51,856 nucleotides of DNA from Acidimicrobiaceae bacterium (GTDB taxonomy: Bacteria > Actinomycetota > Acidimicrobiia > Acidimicrobiales > RAAP-2): the NCBI GenBank assembly GCA_003169675.1, contig PNAT01000033.1, forward strand, positions 2,230 through 54,085, in the 5' to 3' direction. Below, in pieces: positions 1 to 7,022 of the stretch (positions are counted from its first letter, which is position 1; each line of letters begins with the position of its first letter). The notes under the pieces are model-generated. The model was given only the letters and a program-made list of their open reading frames with translations, was not told the DNA's origin and searched no databases. The position numbers were made by a program, and so were the translations under genes.

Positions 1-65
1 TGCGCAAGAAGAAGCACAAGAAGATGCTGAAGGCCACCCGCTGGCAGCGCCGGGCCGGTAAGTAG
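1..65 (+). CDS. 30S ribosomal protein bS22 (AURKAIP1/COX24-type), 3' end
   Basis: Only the C-terminal 20 or so codons are in the window, ending in TAG at 63-65. The visible peptide is almost entirely Lys/Arg/His with the pattern KKKHKKMLKATRWQRR. This matches the C-terminus of the very small basic bS22 proteins (AURKAIP1/COX24 domain) of actinobacterial 30S subunits, which bind rRNA. The 5' end lies outside the window, so the start and upstream context cannot be judged. The identification rests on the characteristic spacing of basic residues around the single Trp-Gln-Arg-Arg. Confidence 0.75.
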   Translation, partial: RKKKHKKMLKATRWQRRAGK

Positions 66-71
66 GACTTT

Positions 72-380
72 TCAACAACCGGTCGCCGCTGCAATCACCT
101 GGCAGACCTCAGCCAACCTGCCGGGCGACAGCGAGGTAACCCGCCGGCGGAATACCTCCCTCGGCAACGTGTGGATGTTGTCGAAGTTCACCACACAATC
201 GGTTGGAACCCCGTCGGCGCCAGCCGACAGGTCGAGTTCGGACAGCAGCCCTCGATGGGTGCGGGTGAGGGCGGCGACAACGACCGAACCGACACGGTCA
301 GCGACCGGGTCACGAGTCAGCACGAGCACGGGACGGTCGCCGCCCGGCGTCGACGCGAACCAGATTTCACCGCGTTGCAT
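72..380 (-). CDS. MazF/PemK-family mRNA interferase toxin
   Basis: A 102-residue protein beginning MQRGEIW, the standard opening of the MazF/PemK barrel fold. The family signatures follow in order: an RPVLVLTRD strand near residue 16, a VVAALTRT strand, and a VNFDNIHTLPREVF segment. Family members cleave mRNA at short motifs when freed from their antitoxin. I chose the ATG at 380 because it overlaps the end of the antitoxin gene by 14 nt, a usual toxin-antitoxin arrangement; an upstream extension to 464 lacks family similarity. Its length is normal for MazF. The cognate antitoxin is encoded immediately upstream, so the two are presumably co-transcribed from the promoter at 613-642. Confidence 0.85.
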   Translation of the reverse strand: MQRGEIWFASTPGGDRPVLVLTRDPVADRVGSVVVAALTRTHRGLLSELDLSAGADGVPTDCVVNFDNIHTLPREVFRRRVTSLSPGRLAEVCQVIAAATGC

Positions 381-618
381 CAGCCCAGTCAGACCAATCT
401 TCCGCCGGCCCCCACTCAGCGACCGCCTCGAGTGAGCGCTCGTTTTCGTCCAGCGGCCGGTCAATCCAGGTCAGGGCATCCGCCTCACTGGCCAGTTGGA
501 GCAGGTGTCGTCGAAGTGCCACTCGCAGGAGCTCGGAACGGTGCACTCCGAGGCGGACAGCCCATGTCTGAGCCCTCAGGGCATCTTCTTCATCCACTCG
601 AAAGCTGAGCATTGTCAT
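367..618 (-). CDS. ribbon-helix-helix antitoxin of the MazF pair
   Basis: An 83-residue protein. Residues 3-35 (MLSFRVDEEDALRAQTWAVRLGVHRSELLR, broken here) look like a ribbon-helix-helix DNA-binding fold: a short beta strand followed by two helices. The acidic, Trp-rich tail (residues 50-83) is the sort of segment that wraps the toxin. It overlaps mazF by 14 nt. Two in-frame ATGs are possible, at 618 and 612. The first sits exactly 6 nt after a TATATT -10 element, so the mRNA may be leaderless. The promoter is embedded in a perfect inverted repeat, which fits autorepression by the antitoxin. The exact antitoxin subfamily cannot be assigned from sequence alone. Confidence 0.8.
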   Translation of the reverse strand: MTMLSFRVDEEDALRAQTWAVRLGVHRSELLRVALRRHLLQLASEADALTWIDRPLDENERSLEAVAEWGPAEDWSDWADATR

Positions 619-642
619 ACAAAAAATATATCGTGTATGACA
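613..642 (-). promoter_or_regulatory. toxin-antitoxin promoter nested in an inverted-repeat operator
   Basis: Perfect 8-bp inverted repeat: TGTCATAC at 613-620 and GTATGACA at 635-642, separated by 14 AT-rich bases. Read on the minus strand, a TATATT -10 element (630-625) lies between the arms. It is followed by 6 nt and then the antitoxin ATG at 618. The operator therefore covers both the -10 and the start codon, the arrangement expected for autoregulation by a ribbon-helix-helix dimer. The distal arm abuts the ispE stop codon at 643. Confidence 0.7.
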
Positions 643-1422
643 TCAACGTCTCTCGTCTCCCTCCCACCCTGCCGGGACCGTACGGGCCCGCACGAGTCGA
701 GCCTGCTGGGTGCCCCGATTCAGGATCGGCATGGACTCCGTCCCCGCTTCAGCAGGGCCCCCTTCGACGAACCAGGTGGAGCCGCTCCCGGCCAGGGTGG
801 GCTGGCAGGCGGCCAGATCGGCCAGGGCATCCCGCCAGTCGGCCAGCCTCGGTTCGACCCGCAACGCCGCGGCGGTCAGCGCATTGGGGCCTTCCATCGT
901 CGGTGCCTCGTCCCAGGCCTCATAGACCTGGCTGGTGTCGACTCCGAAGGGTGGCACCAGCAACAGGAAGTCACGCGCCTGAAAGGGCATCGGCGTGACA
1001 CGCTCGCCGATCCCTTCGACCAGGGCACGCCCACCGGCCACGCTGAAGGGGACATCGGCTCCGAGCCGCAAGGCAACGGCAGGATCGTGGCAGGCGGCCC
1101 AGCGCAGCACCGCCGCAGCATCCGAGGACCCGCCGCCCAGTCCGCCGCCCACAGGGATCCGCTTGACCAGGTGCACGGCAGCCGTGCGCCCCACCGCGGC
1201 CAGGGCCGAGGTGATCAGGTTGGCATCCGTCTCCGCCAGCGCCCCGGCCCGGGTTCCCGGATCCGCCGTCACCGTCAGTCCGGAACCGCCGTTGGTGAAG
1301 GTGAGCACATCGGCCAGGCTCAGGGACACCATCTCGGCCCGCAGGTTGTGGTACCCGTCGGGACGGACTCCGGTGATCGACAGCGTCAAGGTGAGCTTCG
1401 CCGGCGCCACGACTCGCTTCAT
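643..1422 (-). CDS. ispE: 4-diphosphocytidyl-2-C-methyl-D-erythritol kinase
   Basis: 259 residues. It phosphorylates the 2-hydroxyl of CDP-methylerythritol in the non-mevalonate isoprenoid pathway. It is a GHMP kinase: PAKLTL near residue 6 and RPDGYHNL near residue 20 form the substrate region, and the glycine-rich PVGGGLGGGSSDAAA loop near residue 90 binds ATP. A C-terminal LAGSGSTWF segment matches the second GHMP glycine motif. The start is the ATG at 1422, which overlaps the rsmA stop as ATGA; a GTG/ATG 18 nt further up is less likely. The rsmA-ispE order is conserved in actinobacteria. The stop abuts the toxin-antitoxin operator. Confidence 0.95.
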   Translation of the reverse strand: MKRVVAPAKLTLTLSITGVRPDGYHNLRAEMVSLSLADVLTFTNGGSGLTVTADPGTRAGALAETDANLITSALAAVGRTAAVHLVKRIPVGGGLGGGSSDAAAVLRWAACHDPAVALRLGADVPFSVAGGRALVEGIGERVTPMPFQARDFLLLVPPFGVDTSQVYEAWDEAPTMEGPNALTAAALRVEPRLADWRDALADLAACQPTLAGSGSTWFVEGGPAEAGTESMPILNRGTQQARLVRARTVPAGWEGDERR

Positions 1423-2237
1423 TGCGCCAGCCTGCCCCATTCCTCCACGGTGAGTTCTTCGGCCCGGGCATCGGGGCGGATGCCGGCCCGGGCGAAGGCC
1501 TCCGGCTCGACCACCCCGGCCAGCGAGCGCCGCAGCATCTTGCGCCGCTGCCCGAAGCCGGCCTTCACCACGGCAGCCAGACGCTCGTAGGACACCAGGT
1601 CGGGGTCGACCGCCGGCGTCTCCCTCCGTTCCAGGCGTACCAGCACCGACTCCACCCGGGGGCGGGGGATGAACACCGAGGCCGGAATGCGGCCGGCCAC
1701 ACTGGAGCGGGCAAAGTACGCCACCCGCACCGAGACCGACCCGTAGGCCGGTTCCCCCACCCTGGCCGCCATACGTTCTCCCACTTCACGCTGCACCATG
1801 ACCAGGAGGTGCACTACAGCCGGCACCTCCACCAGAGTGCGGAAGACCAGCGGGGTGGCCAGGTTGTAGGGCAGGTTGGCGACCAGCGACCATGACCCGC
1901 CACCTCGCTCGGCCAGCATCTCGGCCAGATTGAGGGCCATGGCGTCACCCTCGACCACCTCTGCGCCCACTGGCTCGACCATTGACCGCAGGGCCGGGAC
2001 AATGTAGCGATCCACCTCCACGGCGACCACCCGGGCCCCGGTTTCGGCCAGGGCCAACGTCAGGGAACCCAGGCCGGCCCCGAACTCGAGCACCGAGGAA
2101 TCGGGCCCGATCTGAGCCAGACGGGCGATGCGCCGTACCGTGTTGGGGTCAGCGACGAAGTTCTGGCCCAGGGCCCGGCTGGGCCGCAATCCGTGTGCCG
2201 ACAGTAGCTGGGCTATGTCGGCTCCGGAATGGGTCAC
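1419..2237 (-). CDS. rsmA: 16S rRNA (adenine1518-N6/adenine1519-N6)-dimethyltransferase
   Basis: 272 residues. RsmA (KsgA) dimethylates two adjacent adenines in helix 45 of 16S rRNA during late 30S assembly. Visible signatures: LGQNFVADPNTVRRI near residue 23, the SAM-binding VLEFGAGLGSLTLALAE near residue 50, VEVD at the ribose-binding acidic position, and the catalytic NLPYNLATPL motif near residue 120. The GTG start overlaps the upstream gene's stop (GTGA), and the end overlaps ispE, so the three are translationally coupled. Length and motif order are normal for the family. Confidence 0.96.
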   Translation of the reverse strand: MTHSGADIAQLLSAHGLRPSRALGQNFVADPNTVRRIARLAQIGPDSSVLEFGAGLGSLTLALAETGARVVAVEVDRYIVPALRSMVEPVGAEVVEGDAMALNLAEMLAERGGGSWSLVANLPYNLATPLVFRTLVEVPAVVHLLVMVQREVGERMAARVGEPAYGSVSVRVAYFARSSVAGRIPASVFIPRPRVESVLVRLERRETPAVDPDLVSYERLAAVVKAGFGQRRKMLRRSLAGVVEPEAFARAGIRPDARAEELTVEEWGRLAQ

Positions 2238-2779
2238 CAGGAGATTGTTGCCTCCACCACTCCACGGCTGGGGTCAGCCAGCTGGGCGAAGCCCGAGGGC
2301 GACATGTCGAGCACCCTCGGGTAGCCCGACTCCTCCCGGTCGTCGACCGTGCAACTCGTCGAGGCACCCGTGGCGGTGTTGGTCACCGTCACCACGGTTC
2401 CGAATGGAAGCGAAGGGCTGGCACACATTCCCGCCGGCGCTTGGGAGTACCACGTCACCTCACCAACCTCAGAATGGGCCGTCGGCCTCGGCGCCGGAAC
2501 AGAGGAGGCCACTGGGGCGACCAGGGCCCGGGAAACTAGCGCGGTCGCCACGGTTGTCGTGGTCGATGCGACAGGCGCAGGTGGAGGAGGCGTCGTCATG
2601 GCCGACGTCGTCGTGAACGTGAGCGGGGTCTGGAAGAGCACGAGGTGCGATGGCAGCACGACCGCATCGAGACGCGACGAGGCATACACCCGATGTGCGT
2701 GTACACGGGATGCCGCCGCCGTCACGCTTTGCGCGTGCGCCGGTCCGTTCTGAAGCAAAAGGAAAGGCACTCCGAACAA
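2234..2779 (-). CDS. secreted RlpA-like double-psi beta-barrel protein
   Basis: The C-terminal 75 residues (from GEVTWYSQAPAGMCA to the end) match the double-psi beta-barrel of RlpA/expansin-like proteins: GxxTWY, a conserved LPFGTVVTVTN strand and a DMSPSGFAQLAD helix. It is preceded by a Thr/Pro/Ala-rich wall-spanning linker. A hydrophobic stretch ending ...NGPAHA-Q looks like a signal peptide, but a proper positively charged n-region (RKQSTQGRR) lies upstream of the TTG at 2779, in frame to about 2839. No ATG or GTG exists in that frame, so the true start is uncertain (TTG 2779, or a CTG at 2839 or 2863). In actinobacteria this slot between tatD and rsmA commonly holds the resuscitation-promoting factor rpfB, so a cell-wall role is likely. 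Confidence 0.75.
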   Translation of the reverse strand: MFGVPFLLLQNGPAHAQSVTAAASRVHAHRVYASSRLDAVVLPSHLVLFQTPLTFTTTSAMTTPPPPAPVASTTTTVATALVSRALVAPVASSVPAPRPTAHSEVGEVTWYSQAPAGMCASPSLPFGTVVTVTNTATGASTSCTVDDREESGYPRVLDMSPSGFAQLADPSRGVVEATISW

Positions 2780-2971
2780 CGCGCCGCAAAGTCCAGCGGC
2801 GACGCCGAGGCGCCTCCCCTGAGTGCTCTGTTTCCGCAGGGCTCCACCCTTCTCCGGGGACAGTGCACCCGCGCCAGCACAAGGCCGGCGAGGGGGTTGT
2901 GGAGAACATAGGGAACAAGTTGGGGGTCACGCAAATGAGAAATGGACGTAACTCGTTTTGGTTCTTATTTC

Positions 2972-3064
2972 CCCAGGTCAGAGGGCAAGGTCGGAACGAT
3001 ATTTATACGAATACCCAGGTCAACGTCACTTTCTGCTCAAATTCAACCCTATAAGCCCAGGTCA
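2972..3064. repeat. three 9-bp direct repeats with exact 42-bp spacing
   Basis: CCCAGGTCA occurs at 2972-2980, 3014-3022 and 3056-3064. Start-to-start distance is exactly 42 bp both times, about four helical turns, so all copies face the same side of the DNA. The 33-bp spacers are unrelated in sequence but AT-rich next to each copy. The array fills the gap between the tatD stop and the rlpA-like gene. It is therefore probably a multi-site operator for the rlpA-rsmA-ispE transcription unit. I found no further copy one period to either side. Confidence 0.65.
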
Positions 3065-3098
3065 GAAGGTTCTCGTATTCCGCACAACAACGCGTGAA

Positions 3099-3938
3099 TT
3101 ACACCATCGTCGCAAATGCAGTCGCCGCCGCCGCCGCCGATCCCGTCATGATCGTCTCGACGTCGCAGCCCTTCACCTCGGCCACCGCCGCGCCGACGAA
3201 TGGCAAGTACGACGGCTCGTTGGTCTGCCCTCTCTTGGGCACCGGAGCGAGGAACGGGCTGTCGGTTTCGACCAGCAACCGATCAAGGGGGCAACGCGCC
3301 ACGGCCCGGCGCACCTCTCCAGCATTCTTGAACGTCACGATGCCGCTGAAGGACACGAACATGCCGCCGCGTAAGCATCGATCCACCTCTTCGGGGCCCC
3401 CGGTGAAGCAGTGCAGCACGGTGCGCTCAGGCACTCCTTCGGCGCCCAAAATGTCGAAGAGGTCATCCCATGCGTCGCGCGCGTGAATCACCAACGCCAG
3501 CTTGTGGGTGTGGGCCAGCGCAATCTGCGCGGCAAAGGCGGCACGCTGCGCATCACGCGGCGAGTGCTCGTAGTAGTAGTCCAACCCGCACTCACCCACC
3601 GCCACCACGGCGCCGTCACCGGCCGCCAGTTCCTCCTCCAGCAGGCGGGCCACGCCGTCCGCTCCCTCACTGGCCTCATGGGGATGGAGCCCGATGGATG
3701 CCCACGCCCGAGGCCCGCGTCCGCCTCCACTTCCGCCCACGCTCACTGGCTCCCGCCGGGCCACAGCCACCGCCTGGCGCGAGGTGGCCACCCCCGTCCC
3801 GATGCACACCAGTCGGTCGATCCCGGCGCTCGCCGCCCGTTCCAACACCCGGTCCAGGTCCGACTCACCGTCCCCGGGATGGTCCCCGCCGAGATACTTC
3901 TCCTGCACATGGCAGTGGGAGTCGAACCAGCCGCCCAC
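3099..3938 (-). CDS. tatD: TatD-family metal-dependent DNase/hydrolase
   Basis: 279 residues with all five metal-ligand elements of the TatD TIM barrel: DSHCH at the N-terminus, GECGLDYYY (Glu ligand) near residue 117, VIHARDA near residue 155, LHCFTGG near residue 180 and ETDSPFLAP near residue 230. Family members are 3'-5' exonucleases or deoxyribonucleases acting in DNA repair. I chose the GTG at 3938 because it lies one base after the metG stop and places the DSHCH motif at residues 6-10; the open frame continues far upstream only as a shadow of metG. Immediate downstream linkage to metG is typical for actinobacteria. Confidence 0.92.
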   Translation of the reverse strand: MGGWFDSHCHVQEKYLGGDHPGDGESDLDRVLERAASAGIDRLVCIGTGVATSRQAVAVARREPVSVGGSGGGRGPRAWASIGLHPHEASEGADGVARLLEEELAAGDGAVVAVGECGLDYYYEHSPRDAQRAAFAAQIALAHTHKLALVIHARDAWDDLFDILGAEGVPERTVLHCFTGGPEEVDRCLRGGMFVSFSGIVTFKNAGEVRRAVARCPLDRLLVETDSPFLAPVPKRGQTNEPSYLPFVGAAVAEVKGCDVETIMTGSAAAAATAFATMV

Positions 3939-3939
3939 G

Positions 3940-5493
3940 TCAGGCCTTGCGCCGGGGGAAGAGGGGGTCCCCCTTGACCACGCTGACACCGCCGCCATAG
4001 CCGCCCCAGGCGGCATCACCCGGGAGGTGGGCCGACACCGGGTCACCCGCGACCCCGATCCGGCGCCAGATCTCGGCCGCCGTGCTCGGCATGGCCGGCG
4101 CCAGCAGGATGGCCACGATCCGCAGCACCTCGAGGGCATTGCCCAGCACCGCATCGACGGCGGGTCCCGGATCCATCTTCCAGGGCTCGGCCGATTCCAA
4201 CTGGGCATTGGCCGCCCCGATGAGGCGCCAGGTCTCTTCCAGCGCCTCGTGGGGTGCCCAGCGACCCCACGCCTCGCTGCTGGCCGCCAGTACATCAGCC
4301 GCATTGGCTGCCAGCGCACTGGCCGGATCGCAGGCCGGCCCCACCCCGCCGCACTTCGAGTGGACCACGGTGGCCACCCGGGAGACCAGGTTGCCCAGGT
4401 TATTGGCCAGGTCGGAGTTGAAGCGCGCCACGATCCCCTCGAAGGAGAAGTCCCCGTCGCCTCCCAGGGGCACCTCGCGCAATAGGTGGTAGCGCAACGG
4501 GTCGACCCCGAATTCATCGGCCAGGGCCAGCGGTGAGACCTCGGTGATCTTGAGGGCCCGTATCTCCTCGCCCACCCCGACCACACCGGACTGGATCATC
4601 GTCTTGCCCAGCTTCTGCCCGCCCATGAGCAGGTAGCCGTGCACGAAAATCTCCGCCGGCGGATCGATCCCCGCCGCCATGCACATGGCCGGCCACCAGA
4701 CGCAGTGGAATTTCAAGATGTCCTTGCCGATCAAGTGGTGCGCCGCCGCCCAGCGTGACGCGAACACATCTGGATCGCCACCGAAGCCGGCCACGGTCAG
4801 GTAGTTGATGAGCGCGTCGTACCAGACGTAGAAGACGTGCCTGCTGTCCCAGGGCACCGGGACGCCCCAGGAGAATGAGGTGCGGGTGATCGAGACGTCC
4901 TTCAGGCCGCCCCGGATGAAGCCGAGAGCCTCATTGCGCTTGGACGTCGGGCGCACAAAGTCGGGGTGGCCCTCGTAGTAGTCGAGCAGCTGCTGCTCGA
5001 AGGCGCTCAGCTTGAAGAAGTAGTTGTCCTCCTGCATCTCCACCACGGCCCGCCCGTGAACCGGGCACTTCTGATCGACCAGCTGTTCCTCGGTGTAGTA
5101 GTCCTCGCAGGACACGCAGTAGAGGCCCGTGTAGGGCGCCAGCTCAATGAACCCGTTGTCGTAAATCTGCTGCAGGAATTGCTGGACCACGGCGTAGTGG
5201 CGGGGCTCGGTGGTCCGGATGAAGTCGTCGTACCCGATGTCGAGGCGGTCCCAGGCCTCGACGAATCGGGCCGCCGTGCGGTCGGTCCAGTCCTGGGGCG
5301 TGGTGCCATTGGCCTCGGCCGCCTCCACGATCTTCGCCCCGTGCTCGTCCGTGCCCGTCATGAAGAAGACGTCGTCACCGAGCAGCCGGTGCCAGCGGGC
5401 CAGCGCGTCCGCGTTCACCGTCGTGTACGCCGTGCCCACATGCGGCGAGTCGTTCACGTAGTAGATCGGCGTGGTCAGGTAGTAAGGCGGCAC
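3940..5493 (-). CDS. metG: methionyl-tRNA synthetase
   Basis: 517 residues. It charges tRNA-Met. The N-terminal TTPIYYVNDSPHVGTAYTT carries the HIGH-type motif (PHVG). A CP insertion with CVSCEDYY...CPVHGR follows around residues 125-150, leaving three to four Cys for a single zinc knuckle. The Trp-rich core has DILKFHCVWWPAM. The second signature loop is unusual: where KMSKS is expected, the sequence reads GGQKLGKT, followed by an inserted stretch (MIQSGVVGVGEEIRALKI). The conserved LALADEFGVDPLRYHLLREV then resumes. K-x-G-K-T variants occur in other class I synthetases, so activity is probable. The start is GTG. It lies in the rsmI-metG-tatD run with short spacers. Confidence 0.95.
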   Translation of the reverse strand: MPPYYLTTPIYYVNDSPHVGTAYTTVNADALARWHRLLGDDVFFMTGTDEHGAKIVEAAEANGTTPQDWTDRTAARFVEAWDRLDIGYDDFIRTTEPRHYAVVQQFLQQIYDNGFIELAPYTGLYCVSCEDYYTEEQLVDQKCPVHGRAVVEMQEDNYFFKLSAFEQQLLDYYEGHPDFVRPTSKRNEALGFIRGGLKDVSITRTSFSWGVPVPWDSRHVFYVWYDALINYLTVAGFGGDPDVFASRWAAAHHLIGKDILKFHCVWWPAMCMAAGIDPPAEIFVHGYLLMGGQKLGKTMIQSGVVGVGEEIRALKITEVSPLALADEFGVDPLRYHLLREVPLGGDGDFSFEGIVARFNSDLANNLGNLVSRVATVVHSKCGGVGPACDPASALAANAADVLAASSEAWGRWAPHEALEETWRLIGAANAQLESAEPWKMDPGPAVDAVLGNALEVLRIVAILLAPAMPSTAAEIWRRIGVAGDPVSAHLPGDAAWGGYGGGVSVVKGDPLFPRRKA

Positions 5494-5514
5494 CGGCGTA
5501 GCGTACCGGCGCCT

Positions 5515-6393
5515 TCAGGGACTCCCGGCTCCGGCCCGAATCCGCAGTGCCGTCTCGTAGACCCGCCGGCGGGCCACGCCCAACTCGACCGACAGGATTT
5601 CGGCGATTTGCCGCGGACCCTCGCCCATGGCTCCACTCATGCGGTCCCGCACTGCGACCTCGATCTCCTCGTCGCTCACTGGCCCGGCTGGCGGCGCCCC
5701 GCCGATGACCAGCACAACCTCGCCTCGCACCAATCGCTCGCCATAGACCCCGGCGCCCTCCCCCACGGTCCCGCGCCACACCTCCTCGTGCACCTTGGTC
5801 AACTCGCGCACGACGGCCACCGGCCGCTCCGGATCGACCGCTGCCAGGTCGGCCATGGTGCCGGCTACCCGACCGGGTGCCTCGAGTACCACGGTGGTGC
5901 GCACATCGGCCATGAGGGCGGCGATCCGCTCCCGACGCTCGCCGCCCTTGCGGGGCAGGAACCCTTCCACGCAGAAGCGGTCGGTCGGGAGCCCGCTGAC
6001 CACCAGGGCCCCGATGACCGACGTCGGGCCCGGCACCACGCTGACCGTCTCGCCGGCGGCGGCCAGCTCGGCCACCAGCCAAGAGCCCGGGTCCGAGATA
6101 CCCGGCGTGCCCGCATCGCTCACCACGGCCACCGTGCCGCCCCCAGCCACGCATGACGCCACCCGCTCCAGCCGTAACGCTTCGTTGTGCCCGTGCAGGG
6201 ACAGCAGCCGGTCACCCTCGGCTCCGCCGGCCGGTATCCCCATGGCCGAGAGCAGGGCCCGGGTGCGCCGGGTGTCCTCGCAGCAGATCAGGTCGGCCTC
6301 GGCCAGGACCTGGCGGGCCCGGGGCGAGAGGTCCCCCAGGTTCCCGATCGGCGTGGCCAACAGCACCAATCGGCCGTGCCCCTCCCCATTCAT
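5515..6393 (-). CDS. rsmI: 16S rRNA (cytidine1402-2'-O)-methyltransferase
   Basis: 292 residues. RsmI methylates the 2'-hydroxyl of C1402 in the decoding centre. It opens with LVLLATPIGNLGDLSPRARQVL and CEDTRRTRALL, followed by the SAM-binding VAVVSDAGTPGISDPG (near residue 90) and VVPGPTSVIGALVVSGLPTDRFCVEGFLPRKGGERR, all diagnostic of the tetrapyrrole-methylase-fold RsmI group. The C-terminal 50 residues include a helical RMSGAMGEGPRQIAEILSVE segment (broken here), as in full-length homologues. The ATG at 6393 starts 10 nt after the DUF192 gene, so the two are likely in one operon with metG and tatD. Confidence 0.95.
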   Translation of the reverse strand: MNGEGHGRLVLLATPIGNLGDLSPRARQVLAEADLICCEDTRRTRALLSAMGIPAGGAEGDRLLSLHGHNEALRLERVASCVAGGGTVAVVSDAGTPGISDPGSWLVAELAAAGETVSVVPGPTSVIGALVVSGLPTDRFCVEGFLPRKGGERRERIAALMADVRTTVVLEAPGRVAGTMADLAAVDPERPVAVVRELTKVHEEVWRGTVGEGAGVYGERLVRGEVVLVIGGAPPAGPVSDEEIEVAVRDRMSGAMGEGPRQIAEILSVELGVARRRVYETALRIRAGAGSP

Positions 6394-6403
6394 GCCGGCC
6401 CGC

Positions 6404-6745
6404 TCACGCCATCAGGCGGATCACCATCTGATCACCCACCTGGACCCCCCAACGCTCCAGCGAGCCTGCTTCGGTCTGCAGCACGCTACGCACACCCATC
6501 CGCCCCAGGGCGAGGCGCCAGGGCTTCAGGCGGGCCAGGCGCAGCACCGTGAGGTCCTCGTTCAGGAAGGCCACGTCGATTGCGAATTTCATCCCGGCGG
6601 TGTGCACCGACCTGACCCCGTCCAGGTGCAACCCACCCTCACAGGTCGTGCGCCCCCGCAGCGCCTTCAACCGCTCGCCGAAAGACTCGGCAATCTCCAA
6701 TGCGCACACCACGTCGCCATCGCACAGCAGCCATCCGGACCGCAT
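6404..6745 (-). CDS. DUF192 family protein
   Basis: 113 residues. It shows the core of DUF192 (PF02643): RLKALRGRTTCEGGLHLDG, then RSVHTAGMKFAIDVAFL, where the usual motif is H-T-F-x-M-x-F-P-I-D, and a C-terminal VLQTEAGSLERWGVQVGD. The biochemical role of the family is unknown; many members are secreted, but I see no signal peptide here. It is the first gene of the minus-strand run ahead of rsmI. Upstream a TAGTCT -10-like hexamer stands 9 nt before the ATG, so the transcript would have a very short leader. Confidence 0.8.
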   Translation of the reverse strand: MRSGWLLCDGDVVCALEIAESFGERLKALRGRTTCEGGLHLDGVRSVHTAGMKFAIDVAFLNEDLTVLRLARLKPWRLALGRMGVRSVLQTEAGSLERWGVQVGDQMVIRLMA

Positions 6746-6853
6746 AGGTGCCCGAGACTACCGGACCACCGCCTTCCATTCCGGTGCCGGCGACCGGCCC
6801 GCCGAAGACCGCCGCGTTCGAAACCGCCCCAATGGGTCTAAGCTCTCACGCTT

Positions 6854-6937
6854 ATGTCGAAACGGACTGTGAAACGCAAGCTGAGGGCCAAGAAGAAGGC
6901 CAACCACGGCAAGAAGCCGAATTGCGGGCGCGGCTAG
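6854..6937 (+). CDS. 50S ribosomal protein bL37
   Basis: A 27-codon gene, ATG 6854 to TAG 6937. The peptide is extremely basic, and its C-terminal half reads KKKANHGKKPNC. This matches the ANHGKRPN-type ending of bL37, the about 24-residue protein first seen in mycobacterial 50S structures and restricted to actinobacteria (recalled, not searched). There is no Shine-Dalgarno. A TTCGAA/TAAGCT promoter-like pair (6817-6822 and 6839-6844, 16-bp spacer) ends 9 nt before the ATG, so the mRNA is probably near-leaderless. Its small size means it is commonly missed by gene finders. A GCGRG tail extends slightly past the usual end. Confidence 0.8.
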   Translation: MSKRTVKRKLRAKKKANHGKKPNCGRG

Positions 6938-6975
6938 CCGCAGTTCCCAATCATGTTGTTGACAAGAGCCGGCTC

Positions 6976-7013
6976 GACGGCGGGCGATTGCCAATGGTCG
7001 CCATTGTGCCGTC
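6976..7013. terminator. bidirectional terminator-like hairpin
   Basis: Nested inverted repeats in the convergent gap between bL37 and the repeat protein. The outer arms are GACGGC (6976-6981) and GCCGTC (7008-7013). The inner arms are CAATGG (6992-6997) and CCATTG (7001-7006) around a 3-nt TCG loop. There is no U-tract on either strand, as is common in high-GC actinobacteria. The location between two converging stops supports a terminator role. Confidence 0.45.
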
Positions 7014-7022
7014 CTGCCGCCG

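Noticed and set aside
845-870. tRNA T-arm-like GGTTCGACCC
   Set aside because: It lies inside the ispE coding sequence with no cloverleaf around it; I found no tRNA elsewhere in the intergenic gaps.
496-1590. 364-residue plus-strand open frame over ispE and rsmA
   Set aside because: It is a shadow of two conserved minus-strand genes, with no recognisable domain.
2972-3064. CRISPR array
   Set aside because: Repeats are only 9 bp with three copies; there are no cas genes and the spacing of 42 bp start to start is better explained by phased protein sites.
2780-3098. c-di-AMP (ydaO-type) riboswitch upstream of the RlpA-like gene
   Set aside because: Such riboswitches often precede actinobacterial wall hydrolases, but I could not find the conserved GGGGGA..., GGGGUGAAUC and CCGACAGCUAACCUCGUAGGCG-like cores in order.
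4966-6156. 396-residue plus-strand open frame over metG and rsmI
   Set aside because: It is antisense to two well-identified genes with all their motifs; its composition is typical of GC-rich shadow frames.
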